From contig CAVZEV010000005.1 in assembly GCA_963774405.1 (NCBI GenBank), positions 62,001 to 126,000 of the forward strand: a DNA stretch of 64,000 nt. Direction: 5' to 3'. The position numbers were made by a program, and so were the translations under genes. This document shows, in pieces, positions 15,466 through 24,366 of the stretch; within the stretch, counting starts at the first letter, position 1; every line of letters starts with the position of its first letter. Under the pieces are notes generated by a model. It saw nothing but the letters and a program-made list of their open reading frames with translations. It had not been told where the DNA came from and made no database searches. This DNA comes from VRUE01 sp963774405. GTDB taxonomy: Bacteria > Actinomycetota > Thermoleophilia > Solirubrobacterales > 70-9.

Positions 15466-16573
15466 ATGCAACGACCGCGGCTCAAGCGCACCACGCAGCG
15501 AATGGAAACGCCAAACGGCGACGTCTATCTGCTCCGCCCCAGTGCCGGGGCGGACGTCCACATCGAGAACCCCGACCAGGCGGGAAGGCGGCTGCTGGCC
15601 GCGCTCGACGGGAGTTGGACGGAAGAGGAGCTGATCGAGGAGTTCGGCGTCGAGGAGGTCGGCGACCTGCTCGCCCAGTTCGAGGAGCTGGGGGTGGTCG
15701 AGGACGCCGCCGACGACGACGACATCCCCGAGGCGGTGGTCGAGCGGCTCGACCGCCAGCTGCGCTACTTCAGCGACATCACCACCGGGCCGACCGCGGC
15801 CGAGTGCCAGGAACGGCTGGCGAAAGCGCGGATCGCCGTGCTCGGCGTCGGCGGGCTCGGCGGCTGGGTGGCGCTGAACCTGGCCTGCTGCGGGATCGGC
15901 GAGATGCTGCTGCTCGACTTCGACAAGGTCGAGCTGAGCAACCTCAACCGCCAGGTCCCTCTACTCCGAGGCCGACATCGGTCGCTACAAGGCGGAGGCG
16001 GCGGCCGAGCGGCTGGCCGGCTTCAACTCCTCGATCAAGCTCGAGCCGCGGGTGCAGCGGCTCGACAGCGAAGCGGCGATCGCCAAGACGATCGCGGGCT
16101 ACGACGTCGTGATCGACGCCTGCGACTGGCCCGCGCACGACATCGAGCGCTGGATCAACTCGGCCTGCTTCGCCGCCCGCATCCCCTTCGTCGCGATGAG
16201 CCACTTCCCGCCGGTGGCGCGGGTGGGGCCGTTCTACGTGCCGGGCCTGACCGGCTGCTTCTCCTGCCAGGAGATCGCCTACCGGCGCACCTTCCCGCTC
16301 TACGACATCGCCGTCGGCCAGCAGCGGGGCAAGGGCTCGCCGGCGGCAACGCTGGGGCCCGCCTGCAGCATGATCGGCGGCCAGGTCGGGCTCGACATCA
16401 TGCACTACATAACGGGGCTCGCGAGGCCCTCGACCCTGGGCGTCGGGCACATGTATGACCTGCGCACGATGGTGGTCGAACGCGAGCCGGTGGTGCCCGA
16501 GGAGAGCTGCCCGATCTGCAGCGGGATGCAGCCCTCCTCCGACCAGGAACTCCACGAGACGGCGCCGCGGTAG
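15466..16573 (+). CDS. ThiF/MccB-like adenylyltransferase with N-terminal PqqD-like region (frame break)
   Basis: The first about 90 residues (VYLLRPSAGADVHIENPDQAG, then SWTEEELIEEFGVEEVGDLLAQF) resemble a PqqD-like peptide-clamp domain. An E1-type Rossmann fold follows: VLGVGGLGGWVALNLACCGIG, LLDFDKVELSNLNRQ, then VVIDACDWP. Two Cys pairs (FSCQE, CPICSG) can bind zinc. The frame breaks at 15957-15959, where one extra C splits NRQ-VLYSEADIGR. E1 enzymes of this shape adenylate peptide C-termini in RiPP pathways such as microcin C. No precursor peptide or partner enzyme is recognised nearby. ATG at 15466 follows AGGAGG. Confidence 0.78.
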
Positions 16574-16614
16574 ATGGGGTGGCGGGCCGGGGGCAGGCCC
16601 GCCACCGTCTCCGC

Positions 16615-17235
16615 TCAGCGGCTGCCGGCGAGGGCGCGTGCCGCAACCGGGACGACGAAGAGCGCCAGCCAGCAGTACGTGGCCGCCTCGGGACTGAAGA
16701 GGGCGACGACGATCGAGAGCGCGAAGATCGCGGCGATCGCCAGCGCCGCGCGCTCCCCCGCCCTCGCTTCCGCCGTTGAGACCCGGCTGAGGCCGGCGTG
16801 CCTGGCGTCGGCGAAGAGCAGCAGGCCGGAGAGGATGACGCCGACCAGGTTGATCGCGTAGAGGATCACGGCGGCCTCGGCGCCACCGTGGTCGCCGAGG
16901 ATCTGGCTGCTGAAGGGGATCAGCACGATCCAGGCCAGATAGAAGAGGTTGAGCGCGATCAGGCGGCCGTCGAAGCCGGTGACGTCGCCGAAGAAGCGAT
17001 GGTGGACGAGCCAGAAGCGGCCGATCACGGCGAAGCTGATCGCGTAGGCGAAGATGTCCCCGCGCTCATCGAGCAGCGCGTGGCCGAGCTGGTGGTTGGT
17101 GACGTGCGGTCCCACGCCCAGCTGCAGGACGAGCAGCGTGATCGCGATCGCGAAGACGCCGTCGCTGAAGGCGACGATGCGCGAGAACTCGATCTCGTTC
17201 TCGGCTCGCTGCTTGGCGGTCTGCGCTCGTGACAC
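16615..17235 (-). CDS. TMEM175-like (DUF1211) potassium channel family protein
   Basis: A 206-residue, six-helix membrane protein. The family signature lies in helix 1: RIVAFSDGVFAIAITLLVL (R-x3-FSD). A His-rich loop (FWLVHHRFFGDVTGFD) and four further helices follow. Bacterial TMEM175 forms tetrameric K+ channels without the usual selectivity filter. Start GTG at 17235, divergent from a small membrane protein gene 15 bp away. Confidence 0.85.
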   Translation of the reverse strand: MSRAQTAKQRAENEIEFSRIVAFSDGVFAIAITLLVLQLGVGPHVTNHQLGHALLDERGDIFAYAISFAVIGRFWLVHHRFFGDVTGFDGRLIALNLFYLAWIVLIPFSSQILGDHGGAEAAVILYAINLVGVILSGLLLFADARHAGLSRVSTAEARAGERAALAIAAIFALSIVVALFSPEAATYCWLALFVVPVAARALAGSR

Positions 17236-17250
17236 GGCTCCATTGTCGTC

Positions 17251-17466
17251 GTGCCGGCGGTCGAGGCGAACGCCTTCCGCCACACCCTCGCGGCAGCGAT
17301 CCTGATCGCGATCGGCATCGCCCTCGTCAACATGGCCCACGTCGTCGGCCTCACCCTGATGGAGAGCGTGCGCTACCGCGGCGGCTTCGCCAAGCTCTTC
17401 CGCACGCTCTCGCTCGTCGGCACCCCGCTCGCGGTCCTCGTCATCCTCGTGCTGCTGATCAGCTGA
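17251..17466 (+). CDS. Small two-helix membrane protein
   Basis: A 71-residue frame with GTG at 17251 and two hydrophobic helices (LAAAILIAIGIALVNMA and LVGTPLAVLVILVLLI) separated by a basic loop, YRGGFAKLFRTLS. It is divergent from the TMEM175-like gene, which may share its promoter region. No family is recognised. Codon use has the strong third-position C/G bias expected of a real gene here. Confidence 0.6.
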   Translation: MPAVEANAFRHTLAAAILIAIGIALVNMAHVVGLTLMESVRYRGGFAKLFRTLSLVGTPLAVLVILVLLIS

Positions 17467-17495
17467 GCGAGAGCGAGGGGATCGGCGCTGAGCAC

Positions 17496-17538
17496 GCGCC
17501 CTCCCTCGACTACCTCTGAGGTAGTGAAAGGGGGGCGC
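17496..17538. repeat. Palindromic repeat, family D, copy 1
   Basis: GCGCCCTCCC...GACTACCTC and GAGGTAG...GGGGGGCGC form an imperfect palindrome centred on CTACCTCTGAGGTAG. A copy with the same core (CTACCTCAGAGGTAG with C/G-run ends) lies in frame in nuoG at 62611-62651. Here it follows the small membrane gene and may act as terminator. Confidence 0.75.
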
Positions 17539-17562
17539 ATGCCCGCGACTCCCATTCGCGCC

Positions 17563-17904
17563 CTACCCCCCGGCGCCGGCGACGGCGTGCTGCAGCTGGC
17601 TCTTGCTCATCTTCGAGCGGCCCTCGATGCCGAGCTTCTTGGCGTCGTTGTAGAGCTGCTCGCGGGTCCGCCCGCCCGGCCCGCTGCCTGAGCGCTTGCC
17701 GCCGCGGCTGCTGGCGGAACTACCGTTGGTCGAGCTGCTCGAGGACGTTCTCGATTCCCCGGAGCGCGCCTTTTCCTTGTTGACGGCACGGGCCGCGATC
17801 GACTCGGCGCGTTTCTCCGAGCGGCCGGCCTTCTTCTCGCTCTGCTTGACGTGCTCGTACTGACGTGCTCGTTTGGTTCCTTTTTTCACTCCGCGTGGGG
17901 GCAT
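17563..17904 (-). CDS. Small basic protein with Rho-N/SAP-like C-terminus (DUF7218-like)
   Basis: A 113-residue basic protein. The N-terminal half (KKGTKRARQYEHVKQSEKK, then AESIAARAVNKEKARSGE) matches a widespread actinobacterial family often labelled plasmid stabilisation protein. A Ser/Gly-rich linker leads to a Rho-N-like helix pair (REQLYNDAKKLGIEGRSKMS) suited to nucleic-acid binding. ATG at 17904 with a GGAGC-type site upstream. Role unproven; DNA or RNA binding is likely. Confidence 0.75.
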   Translation of the reverse strand: MPPRGVKKGTKRARQYEHVKQSEKKAGRSEKRAESIAARAVNKEKARSGESRTSSSSSTNGSSASSRGGKRSGSGPGGRTREQLYNDAKKLGIEGRSKMSKSQLQHAVAGAGG

Positions 17905-17952
17905 GGGTCAGCTCCTTTCTCTCAGCTAGCCCACTACCCCACGCGGCGCGAA

Positions 17953-18534
17953 CTATGCGTTGGCCGTGGCCTCGCGCTGACCCTCGTGCACGCGCTCGGC
18001 GAACTCCTCGATCAGCTTCGCGTTGAAAGCATCGAGGTCGTCGGGCTTGCGGCTGCTGACCAGACCCTGGTCGACGTGGACCTCCTCGTCGACCCACTCG
18101 GCGCCGGCGTTGCGCAGATCGGTCTGCAGGCTCGGCCAGGAGGTGAGTGTGCGGCCCTCGACGACGTCGGCGTTGATCAGCGTCCACGGCCCGTGGCAGA
18201 TCGCCCCGACCGGCTTGCCGGCCTCGAAGAAGGCGCGGACGAACTGGACCGCGTCGGTGTCGGTGCGCAGCTGGTCGGGATTGGCGACCCCGCCCGGCAA
18301 CACCAGGCCGTCGTACTCGTCGGGATCGGCCTCGCCCACCGCCCCGTCGGGGCTGAAGGTCTCGCCCTTGTCGAGGTGGTTGAAGGCCTGGATCTCGTCC
18401 TCTTCGGGGGCGAGCAGGTCGATCTCGGCACCGGCCTCGCGCAGCGCCTCGCGCGGGCTGGTCAACTCGACTTCCTCCACCCCCTCGTTGGCGACGAGGA
18501 TGGCGATTCTCTTGCCCTGCAACTGGTCTGACAT
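17953..18534 (-). CDS. PfpI/DJ-1 family type 1 glutamine amidotransferase-like protein
   Basis: A 193-residue member of the PfpI (YhbO/DJ-1) family. The nucleophile elbow is AICHGPW with the catalytic Cys, preceded by VLPGGVANPDQLR and an early Glu (NEGVEE). Family members act as deglycases, chaperones or peptidases under stress. ATG at 18534 is preceded by a GGAGCTT-type site. It lies next to the small basic protein on the same strand. Confidence 0.9.
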   Translation of the reverse strand: MSDQLQGKRIAILVANEGVEEVELTSPREALREAGAEIDLLAPEEDEIQAFNHLDKGETFSPDGAVGEADPDEYDGLVLPGGVANPDQLRTDTDAVQFVRAFFEAGKPVGAICHGPWTLINADVVEGRTLTSWPSLQTDLRNAGAEWVDEEVHVDQGLVSSRKPDDLDAFNAKLIEEFAERVHEGQREATANA

Positions 18535-18731
18535 CTGAAGCTCCTTTGAGTCGGTCTGGAGTGCGTCGCCGCCAGCCCGGACGCCTCTCCGCCGTGCGGC
18601 GGTTGGTCTTCTCACCCAAGCGGGAACCGGACCCAGCGCCGGTGAAAGCCGCTGAGATTCGGGCTGACGGCCGCTCTCCTCCACTACCCCGAGCAAATCG
18701 GTGAAAACCGGCACCTCCTATAGAATCGTTT

Positions 18732-18753
18732 GCGGAATAGCTCCGGATTCCGC
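18732..18753. other. Short hairpin upstream of tRNA-Thr
   Basis: GCGGAAT (18732-18738) and ATTCCGC (18747-18753) form a 7-bp stem with an 8-nt loop. It lies in the 246-bp gap between the PfpI gene and tRNA-Thr, close upstream of the tRNA. It could belong to a promoter or a processing site; nothing else is visible in the gap. Confidence 0.4.
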
Positions 18754-18780
18754 ACTCCAAAGCGGTTTCCGGCACTTTTC

Positions 18781-18852
18781 GCCGACGTAGCTCAGTTGGT
18801 AGAGCACTTCACTCGTAATGAAGGGGTCCCGGTTCAAATCCGGGCGTCGGCT
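18781..18852 (+). tRNA. tRNA-Thr (anticodon CGU)
   Basis: Acceptor arms GCCGACG and CGTCGGC pair fully, with discriminator T at 18852. D stem GCTC/GAGC, anticodon stem CTTCA/TGAAG with loop CTCGTAA (anticodon CGT at 18814-18816), T stem CCCGG/CCGGG with loop TTCAAAT. CCA is not encoded. Confidence 0.95.
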
Positions 18853-18932
18853 TGATTTCACGGCGCTTCCGTTCCAGAGTGGTGCCCGAACAAAACTCGG
18901 CGACCGGAGCGGCGGGGGCTACCCTTTTCGGT

Positions 18933-19109
18933 GTGAGTGCGAAAAGACAGGACGGGGTGCGCAGCGCCGAGGACATCGGTGACTTTGTACGCGCCGACGA
19001 GGTCCGCCGCGAGGCGACATTGGCGCTCAGCATGAGCGAGCGGCTGGCGCGGCTGCACGCGCTCTGCCAGCAGATGAGCGCCACAAAGGGCGCTGCCTCG
19101 GCGCGTTGA
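18933..19109 (+). CDS. Small hypothetical protein
   Basis: A 58-residue frame from GTG at 18933 (VSAKRQDGVRSAEDIGDF). It is helical and highly charged, with REATLALSMSERLARLHALC, a pattern seen in small proteins that sit before nucleotidyltransferase-type genes in this lineage. No such partner follows here. It lies 80 bp after tRNA-Thr. Possibly an orphan antitoxin-like remnant. Confidence 0.45.
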   Translation: MSAKRQDGVRSAEDIGDFVRADEVRREATLALSMSERLARLHALCQQMSATKGAASAR

Positions 19110-19238
19110 GCGGCTTCGACCTCCGCTCATTGCTCGAGCACTTCACACGGCCGCTGATCCCACCGCGTTCGTCCAGCGCCGCGTCGATGCCGTGTACGTC
19201 TGCATTTGCGACGGTTGAGGGTGCGGCTTGCTTCGGCT

Positions 19239-20393
19239 TCAGCCCTCGATCGGCTCGTCCAGCAGCTGACGCCGGTACAGCTCGGTGCCGGTGGCGAAGA
19301 GCAGGGCGAAGATGAGCACTCCGAGTGGTTTGTGGAAGGCGCCGACCGGTGCCCAGGCGATCAGCGCGAGGAAGATCAGCAGGGCGGCGCCCCAGAGGCC
19401 GGCGGGGCTGCGCTTGGCGTAGGGGGCGACGTAGCGGCGGATCGTCGTCGCGATCTTGGTCGGGCCGGCAAGGAAGGCGGCGAGGGCGACGAGCAGGCCG
19501 AAGACGATCGCCGAGGTCGCGATCGTGACCAGCATCGAGGTGCCGATGCTCCAGATCGCTTCGACCGCCGGTTCGACCGAGGTCGTCTTGCTCAAGCCGC
19601 TGACGACGTAGGTGCCGGCGAAACCGCGCAGCCCGAGCGAGAGCAGGCCGGCGATGACGAAGGCGAAGCCGACCGAGCGCAGCGTCTCGCGCCGGCGCGG
19701 CGAGAGGTAGACCGCGAGCGCGAAGCAGAGCAGCGCGGCAAGCGTCAGCACGATCGGCAGTTTGCGCAGCAGGTTGGCGACTTCCTGGCCCAGCGAGAGT
19801 TCGTCGGACTTGACGATCGTGATTTCGCCGGCATCGGGCGGCAGCTTCGAGACGAGCGCTTCGCCGACACCCGAGCCTTCGCCGATCTGGGCGAGCACGG
19901 CGCCGAGCTGCAGCTTCACTTCGCCGTTTTCGGTCGAGACGTTCGAGCTGCCGCCGTCGAGGACCCGCAGCAGCGATTCGTGGGCTTTGCGGTTGGCCGT
20001 TTCCCAGAGCGCCTCGAAGCGGGGAGTGGCAAAGAGCCGTTCGGCTACCTGCGGCGCCAGCTGCTGCAGCCCGCCCGCGGCCGCGGTGGCCAGCGGCGCG
20101 AGGCGAGGCGGCAGCGCTTCGCGCAGCTCGCCGGCGACGTCGACGTTGGCGAACAACTGGTTGGCCAGGTAGTCGGAGAGCTGGCTGCGGACTTCTTCGT
20201 TCTTGACCAGGCGGGTGCTCGTGTCGACCCAGTTGTTGGTGTTGAGCGCCTGGCGATTGACCCAGATCGAGAAGATCGCGGCGAAGGTGAGAATGGTGCC
20301 GAGGATGACGAGCCCGAGAGCCCAGCGCGGGTGACCGGAGCGTGGAGCGTGGGCTTTCTTCGGTGGCGGCGCGGCGGCCGCAGTCTCGTTCAT
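19239..20393 (-). CDS. Integral membrane protein, unknown
   Basis: A 384-residue protein: cytoplasmic Pro/Ala-rich N-terminus, one helix (LGLVILGTILTFAAIFSIWV), a large external domain of about 180 residues (NTNNWVDTSTRLVKNEEVR, typical of this family), then five helices towards the C-terminus. Conserved but uncharacterised in actinobacteria. It stands alone, 38 bp after the start of the neighbouring AKR stop on the same strand. No enzyme motif seen. Confidence 0.7.
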   Translation of the reverse strand: MNETAAAAPPPKKAHAPRSGHPRWALGLVILGTILTFAAIFSIWVNRQALNTNNWVDTSTRLVKNEEVRSQLSDYLANQLFANVDVAGELREALPPRLAPLATAAAGGLQQLAPQVAERLFATPRFEALWETANRKAHESLLRVLDGGSSNVSTENGEVKLQLGAVLAQIGEGSGVGEALVSKLPPDAGEITIVKSDELSLGQEVANLLRKLPIVLTLAALLCFALAVYLSPRRRETLRSVGFAFVIAGLLSLGLRGFAGTYVVSGLSKTTSVEPAVEAIWSIGTSMLVTIATSAIVFGLLVALAAFLAGPTKIATTIRRYVAPYAKRSPAGLWGAALLIFLALIAWAPVGAFHKPLGVLIFALLFATGTELYRRQLLDEPIEG

Positions 20394-20431
20394 GTCTGGA
20401 ATCTAGGACGAGCTTCGGATCGAGAAAGGGG

Positions 20432-21383
20432 TCACCGTGGCGGCGGCGCGACGCGGTCGAGCTCGGCGAGGTCGGCCTCACTCGGTTGCCACTCCAGGGC
20501 GGCGACGTTGGCGGCGATCTGCTCGGGCTTGGTGGCGCCGGCGATGACTGAGGCGACGGCGGGTTGGGCGGCGAGGCCGGAGATCGCTACGTCGAGGATG
20601 CCGGCACCGCGGGCCTCGGCGAAGGATTCGAGCGCCTCGACCACGTCGAACTGCTCGTCGCTGCCGGTCTGCTCGCGCTCGGAGAGGCGGCTGCCCTCGG
20701 GGCCGGGCGCGTTGCGCCGGTACTTGCCGGTGAGCAGGCCGCTGGCGAGCGGGAAGAAGGGCAGGATCGAGACGCCGAGGCGCTCGCAGGCCGGGGCGAC
20801 GTCGGCCTCGATGCCGCGCTCGAGCAGGCTGTACTGGTTCTGCAGGGTGACGAAGCGGGCCCAGCCGCGGTCGCGGGCGATGCGGTCGGCCTCTTGCAGT
20901 TCGGCGGCGCTGAAGTTGGAGCAGCCGATCGCGCCGACCAAGCCCTCGCGGACCAGCTCGTCGAGCGCGCCGAGGGTCTCCTCGATCGGCGTCGTCCCGT
21001 CGGGCTTGTGGTACTGGTAGAGGTCGATCTTCTCGACCCGAAGCCGCTTCAGCGAGCCCTCGATCGCCCAGCGGATGTACTCGCGCGAGCCGCCGGGCGC
21101 GTCGGGGGCGCCCTCCCCGCTCGTCTCCCAGCCGAACTTGGTCGCCAGCACGTACTCGTCGCGGCGGCCCTCCAGCGCCTCGCCCATCAGCCGCTCGCTG
21201 TCGCCGCCGCCGTAGATGTCGGCGGTGTCGAAGAGGGTGATGCCGGCCTCCAGCGCCGCATTGAGGACCGCGGCGGTGCCGTCGAGGTCGAGTCGTTTGC
21301 CGAAGTTGTTGCAGCCGAGCCCGACCACCGAGACCTCGAGCTCGCAGTCGCCGAGGCGGCGCTTGGGCAGCAGGTCCGTTCAT
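20432..21383 (-). CDS. Aldo/keto reductase (probable N-terminal frame break)
   Basis: NADPH-dependent AKR with a TIM-barrel fold. DTADIYGGGDSERLMGEAL holds the catalytic Asp and Tyr, ATKFGW the Lys and YHKPDG replaces the usual QxH. The cofactor motif lies near IAGATKPEQIAAN. The continuous frame begins at GTG 21328, but the missing first strand (LPKRRLGDCELEVS) is encoded upstream in the same frame and an ATG (MNG) at 21383 lies in another frame; one extra base near 21370-21376 explains this. Substrate unknown. Confidence 0.85.
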
Positions 21384-21393
21384 CCCGATCAGA

Positions 21394-22605
21394 CTAGAGA
21401 GTGGTGCTGCTCGGCTCGATGTCACTGCGCCGGCTCTCGGTCGGCGAGCGATCGGCGAAGGCGGCGCTGGCGTAGACGTCGTAGCGCTTCGCCGGGTCGA
21501 GCTCGATCGACAGTTGGGCCCGCCCGGAGGGCGCCTCGACCTTGACCGTCCGCGTCCTCGGCGGCACGCGCTTTTCGTCGGGCGAGTTGACGGTCACCAC
21601 GAGGCCACGCAGGTCGGCCCCCTCGGCCCCCTGGACTTCGTAGTCGACCGCGAGGCCGCCGTCGGAGCGGGCCGCCCTGACCTTGGCCATGCGCGGGATC
21701 GCGGCCGGCTCGATGCCCTCGGCCGGGGGGCGCGTCGTGACCAGGTCGGGCGCCAGCAGGCGAGGCTCGTGCCACTGCTTGTGCATCGCCGGGCCGACCG
21801 GGCTGTCGGAGTCAAACGGCGGGTGAACCGAGAGGAACGGCAGGTGAATCGTCGCCGGCTTGGTGTCGCCCCAGTGCCCGGGCCAGTGCAGCCACTTCCA
21901 CGACGGCTCCCCTTCGCGGACGATCTCCAGCTTCGAATCGCTTTCGCGGGGGCGACCGCCATCGGCCCAGTCGATCCAGGCGCCGGTCCCGTGCGGGCCC
22001 GGTTCGAAGTAGGAGGCATGCGATCCCCGGGCGACGTAGACCACCGGCCGTTCCCCTCCGGGAAGCCGCTCGACCTGGCTCCAGTGGCGCACGCCGGCGT
22101 GCCGGTGCTGGGCGTAGACGGCGTAGTCGGGCACGTCGCCCTCGCCGAGGCGGAGCTGGATCATCTCCCAGTCCCCCTCGTGGCGGCCGGCGCCGATGAT
22201 GCTGCCGACCAGGTTGAAGTCGTTGTAGAAGTAGAAGAACCAGTACTGGAGCCACCTTTCCCCGCCCGCCTTGTCCTCGACGAAGCGCCCGTAGATTCGG
22301 TTGGCGTACTCGGGCTTCTGGTGCAGCAGCGCGGACGCCTCGGCGTAGTCCTTCCTCATGTCGCCGATCAGGTCGCCCTGGTCGGCCGTCGTCCCGTCGG
22401 GGTAGGCGGCGCCGAGGAAATCGAGTGAGAGCCGCGGCTTGCCGTCGCGCGGCGCGGCCTCGGCGAGCACCTCGCCGCCGCGCTGCAGGCGGTTGGCCCC
22501 GTAGTCGGTCCACTCGGCCGGCGAATCGGCGAAGTAACACTCGTGCGAGTCGTACTTGAGGTAGGGCAGGTGTCGCTGGAGCAGGCCGTCGCGGTCGGGG
22601 CTCAC
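21394..22605 (-). CDS. Vps62-like protein
   Basis: A 403-residue protein matching the Vps62/DUF946 family: LQYWFFYFYNDFN, GRHEGDWEMIQLRLG, AQHRHAG, RGSHASYFEPG and WIDWADGG in order. A C-terminal Ig-like beta segment is added (DLRGLVVTVNSPDEKR). Its ATG overlaps the TGA of the metallophosphoesterase gene (ATGA), so the two are co-translated. The HEGDWE and HASYF motifs suggest an enzymatic fold, but no activity is established. Confidence 0.75.
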   Translation of the reverse strand: MSPDRDGLLQRHLPYLKYDSHECYFADSPAEWTDYGANRLQRGGEVLAEAAPRDGKPRLSLDFLGAAYPDGTTADQGDLIGDMRKDYAEASALLHQKPEYANRIYGRFVEDKAGGERWLQYWFFYFYNDFNLVGSIIGAGRHEGDWEMIQLRLGEGDVPDYAVYAQHRHAGVRHWSQVERLPGGERPVVYVARGSHASYFEPGPHGTGAWIDWADGGRPRESDSKLEIVREGEPSWKWLHWPGHWGDTKPATIHLPFLSVHPPFDSDSPVGPAMHKQWHEPRLLAPDLVTTRPPAEGIEPAAIPRMAKVRAARSDGGLAVDYEVQGAEGADLRGLVVTVNSPDEKRVPPRTRTVKVEAPSGRAQLSIELDPAKRYDVYASAAFADRSPTESRRSDIEPSSTTL

Positions 22606-23873
22606 TGCGGCAGCTCTTCTTCATGGTGGACGTTGCCTTCGTCGTCGACGTGGTGGACCTCGATGCTGCCGGGCTTGAGGTCGAGCACCGCGAAGCCGTG
22701 CTTGCCCCAGTGTTCGCCGTCCTCGCTGGTGCGGTACTCCTCGAAGCGCCAGTCCACGTAGTCGGGTTGGGCGGGCGGCGGCAGTTCAGCGATTTCCGGC
22801 ACGGCGCCGTGACCGATCGCCCGCGCCGCTCGCACGTTCTTGTGCGGGTGGTAGGCGACGCAATCGTGCTCGTGACCCCAGAACCAGACATCCACCCCGT
22901 GCTCGTCGAGGGTCGGCTTCAGCGCCCCTTCGATCTTTTCGCCGACGTCCTGGTCTTCGTCGTTGGCGGTGAAGAGCTGATGGTGGGAGAGCAGCAGCAG
23001 CTTGCGGTCCGGGTCGGCGGCGGCCGCGGCGACGTGCTTGGCCTGGCCGCCGTAGAGATGCCCCTGCGCCCAGCCGAAGGGGAGCTCGTCGTTCCAGGCG
23101 GTGTCGAGGCCGATCACGTTCCAGTCCTTGGACTGCAGCGAGAACCAGCTGGTCGGTGAGCCGTTGGCCGCACGCTGGCGGCGGAAGCGGGGGTCGGTGA
23201 GCATGACGTCGAAGTAGCCGCGGCCGCCCGAGTACATGTCGTGGTTGCCGTTCAGCGCCCAGGAGGAGATCGTGCCCTTGTCCCCCGGGTCGACCGGCCA
23301 CGGCCTGAGGATGTTGTCGCGCACCTCCTGCTCGAGCCCGGAGTAGTAGGTGTCGCCGAGGTTGATCACGTGGACCGCCCGCTCGGTCTCGTGGATCCAG
23401 GGGCGCATCGCGGCCGCCACGGCCTCGGCTTCTTCGAGCCCGGTCCCCCAGTCGCTGACCAGGACCAACCGCGAGGCGTCGCCGATCTTCGCCACGGCGG
23501 GCTCGTCGCAGAACGGGTGACGGTCGTGCAGCAGGCGCCAGAGCAGCGCGAGGGCGATCTCGACCACCCAGCCGATGTCCGCCTGGGTGAACTTGTCCCC
23601 CATCTTCTCCTTGTCGGCCTTCGCTTCGCGGCGCTGCTGCAGGGCCGACTGGGCGAGGCTGACGATCGGCCGCCGCGAGTAGTAGGTGCCGGGCGCCGGG
23701 TCGGCCTCGGCCCGGCGCGCGTCGCGGACGGCCTCGAGCAGTTCGGTATGGACGTGAGTGGGCGTGTGATCGCCGCGGCCGGTCGTCGGACCCGACTCGA
23801 CCACCCGCTCGAGGTGCTCGGCGATCCGGTCGAGCTGCTGGTGGATGAAACCGTGGTCTCGCAGGTTCGCCAT
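22602..23873 (-). CDS. Calcineurin-like metallophosphoesterase
   Basis: All five phosphoesterase blocks are present: SDWGTG, LGDTYYSG, GNHDMYSG, LLSHHQLF and WGHEHDCV, binding two metals. About 145 residues precede them, with a helical part (IGWVVEIALALLWRLLHD). ATG at 23873 (MANLRDHGF) chosen. Overlap of its stop with the Vps62-like start indicates one functional unit, perhaps acting on lipid or carbohydrate phosphates (inference). No signal peptide. Confidence 0.85.
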   Translation of the reverse strand: MANLRDHGFIHQQLDRIAEHLERVVESGPTTGRGDHTPTHVHTELLEAVRDARRAEADPAPGTYYSRRPIVSLAQSALQQRREAKADKEKMGDKFTQADIGWVVEIALALLWRLLHDRHPFCDEPAVAKIGDASRLVLVSDWGTGLEEAEAVAAAMRPWIHETERAVHVINLGDTYYSGLEQEVRDNILRPWPVDPGDKGTISSWALNGNHDMYSGGRGYFDVMLTDPRFRRQRAANGSPTSWFSLQSKDWNVIGLDTAWNDELPFGWAQGHLYGGQAKHVAAAAADPDRKLLLLSHHQLFTANDEDQDVGEKIEGALKPTLDEHGVDVWFWGHEHDCVAYHPHKNVRAARAIGHGAVPEIAELPPPAQPDYVDWRFEEYRTSEDGEHWGKHGFAVLDLKPGSIEVHHVDDEGNVHHEEELPQ

Positions 23874-23924
23874 CTGGAGCCCGAGCCTACACAGCAATTT
23901 TCAACTACTTGGGATGAAATTCGG

Positions 23925-24335
23925 TTAAACGCCCAGGGGGATCTCGCCGGCCCGGCCCGACTCGATCGCCTCGGCGTAGGCGCCGTGGGTCGTGCCTCGC
24001 GCTCGCGGCGCGGCGATCCCGTAGGCCTCGTCCATCGCCCGGGCCAGCGTCGCCTTGAAGGTTCTGCCGTGCCAGGCGTGCGCCTCGGCCGCCCGCCCGA
24101 CGTGCAGATGGACGAGCTCATGGAGCAGCGTCTCGAGCACGTCGCCGGCCCGGATCCCCGGGTAGGCGGTGACCGAGAGGCGGAACTGGGCGGGAACGGC
24201 GAAGCCAAGCCGGTTGGGACGGCGACGGGCCCGCCGTACCTTCAGCTCGGGCTCGCGCGCGGCGAGCGGGCCACCGGCGAAGACGGGCAGTCCACGCAGC
24301 CGCGTCATCTCCTGACGAAGGTCGATCCCGGCCAC
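23925..24335 (-). CDS. SprT-like zinc metalloprotease-family protein
   Basis: A compact (137-residue) SprT-like domain: LLHELVHLHVG with HExxH, then WHGRTFKATLARAMDEAYG with the third ligand His. SprT/Spartan proteins are linked to cleavage of DNA-protein crosslinks, but short bacterial forms are untested. Start set at GTG 24335; ATG 24308 is the alternative. It follows the AAA ATPase on the same strand by 31 bp. Confidence 0.75.
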   Translation of the reverse strand: MAGIDLRQEMTRLRGLPVFAGGPLAAREPELKVRRARRRPNRLGFAVPAQFRLSVTAYPGIRAGDVLETLLHELVHLHVGRAAEAHAWHGRTFKATLARAMDEAYGIAAPRARGTTHGAYAEAIESGRAGEIPLGV

Positions 24336-24366
24336 GGTGAAATAGGTCTGAGAGCGCCTCAAAGTC

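Noticed and set aside
19110..19238. Possible gene after the small ORF at 18933
   Set aside because: No frame with start, ribosome binding site and codon bias; too short for a recognised family.
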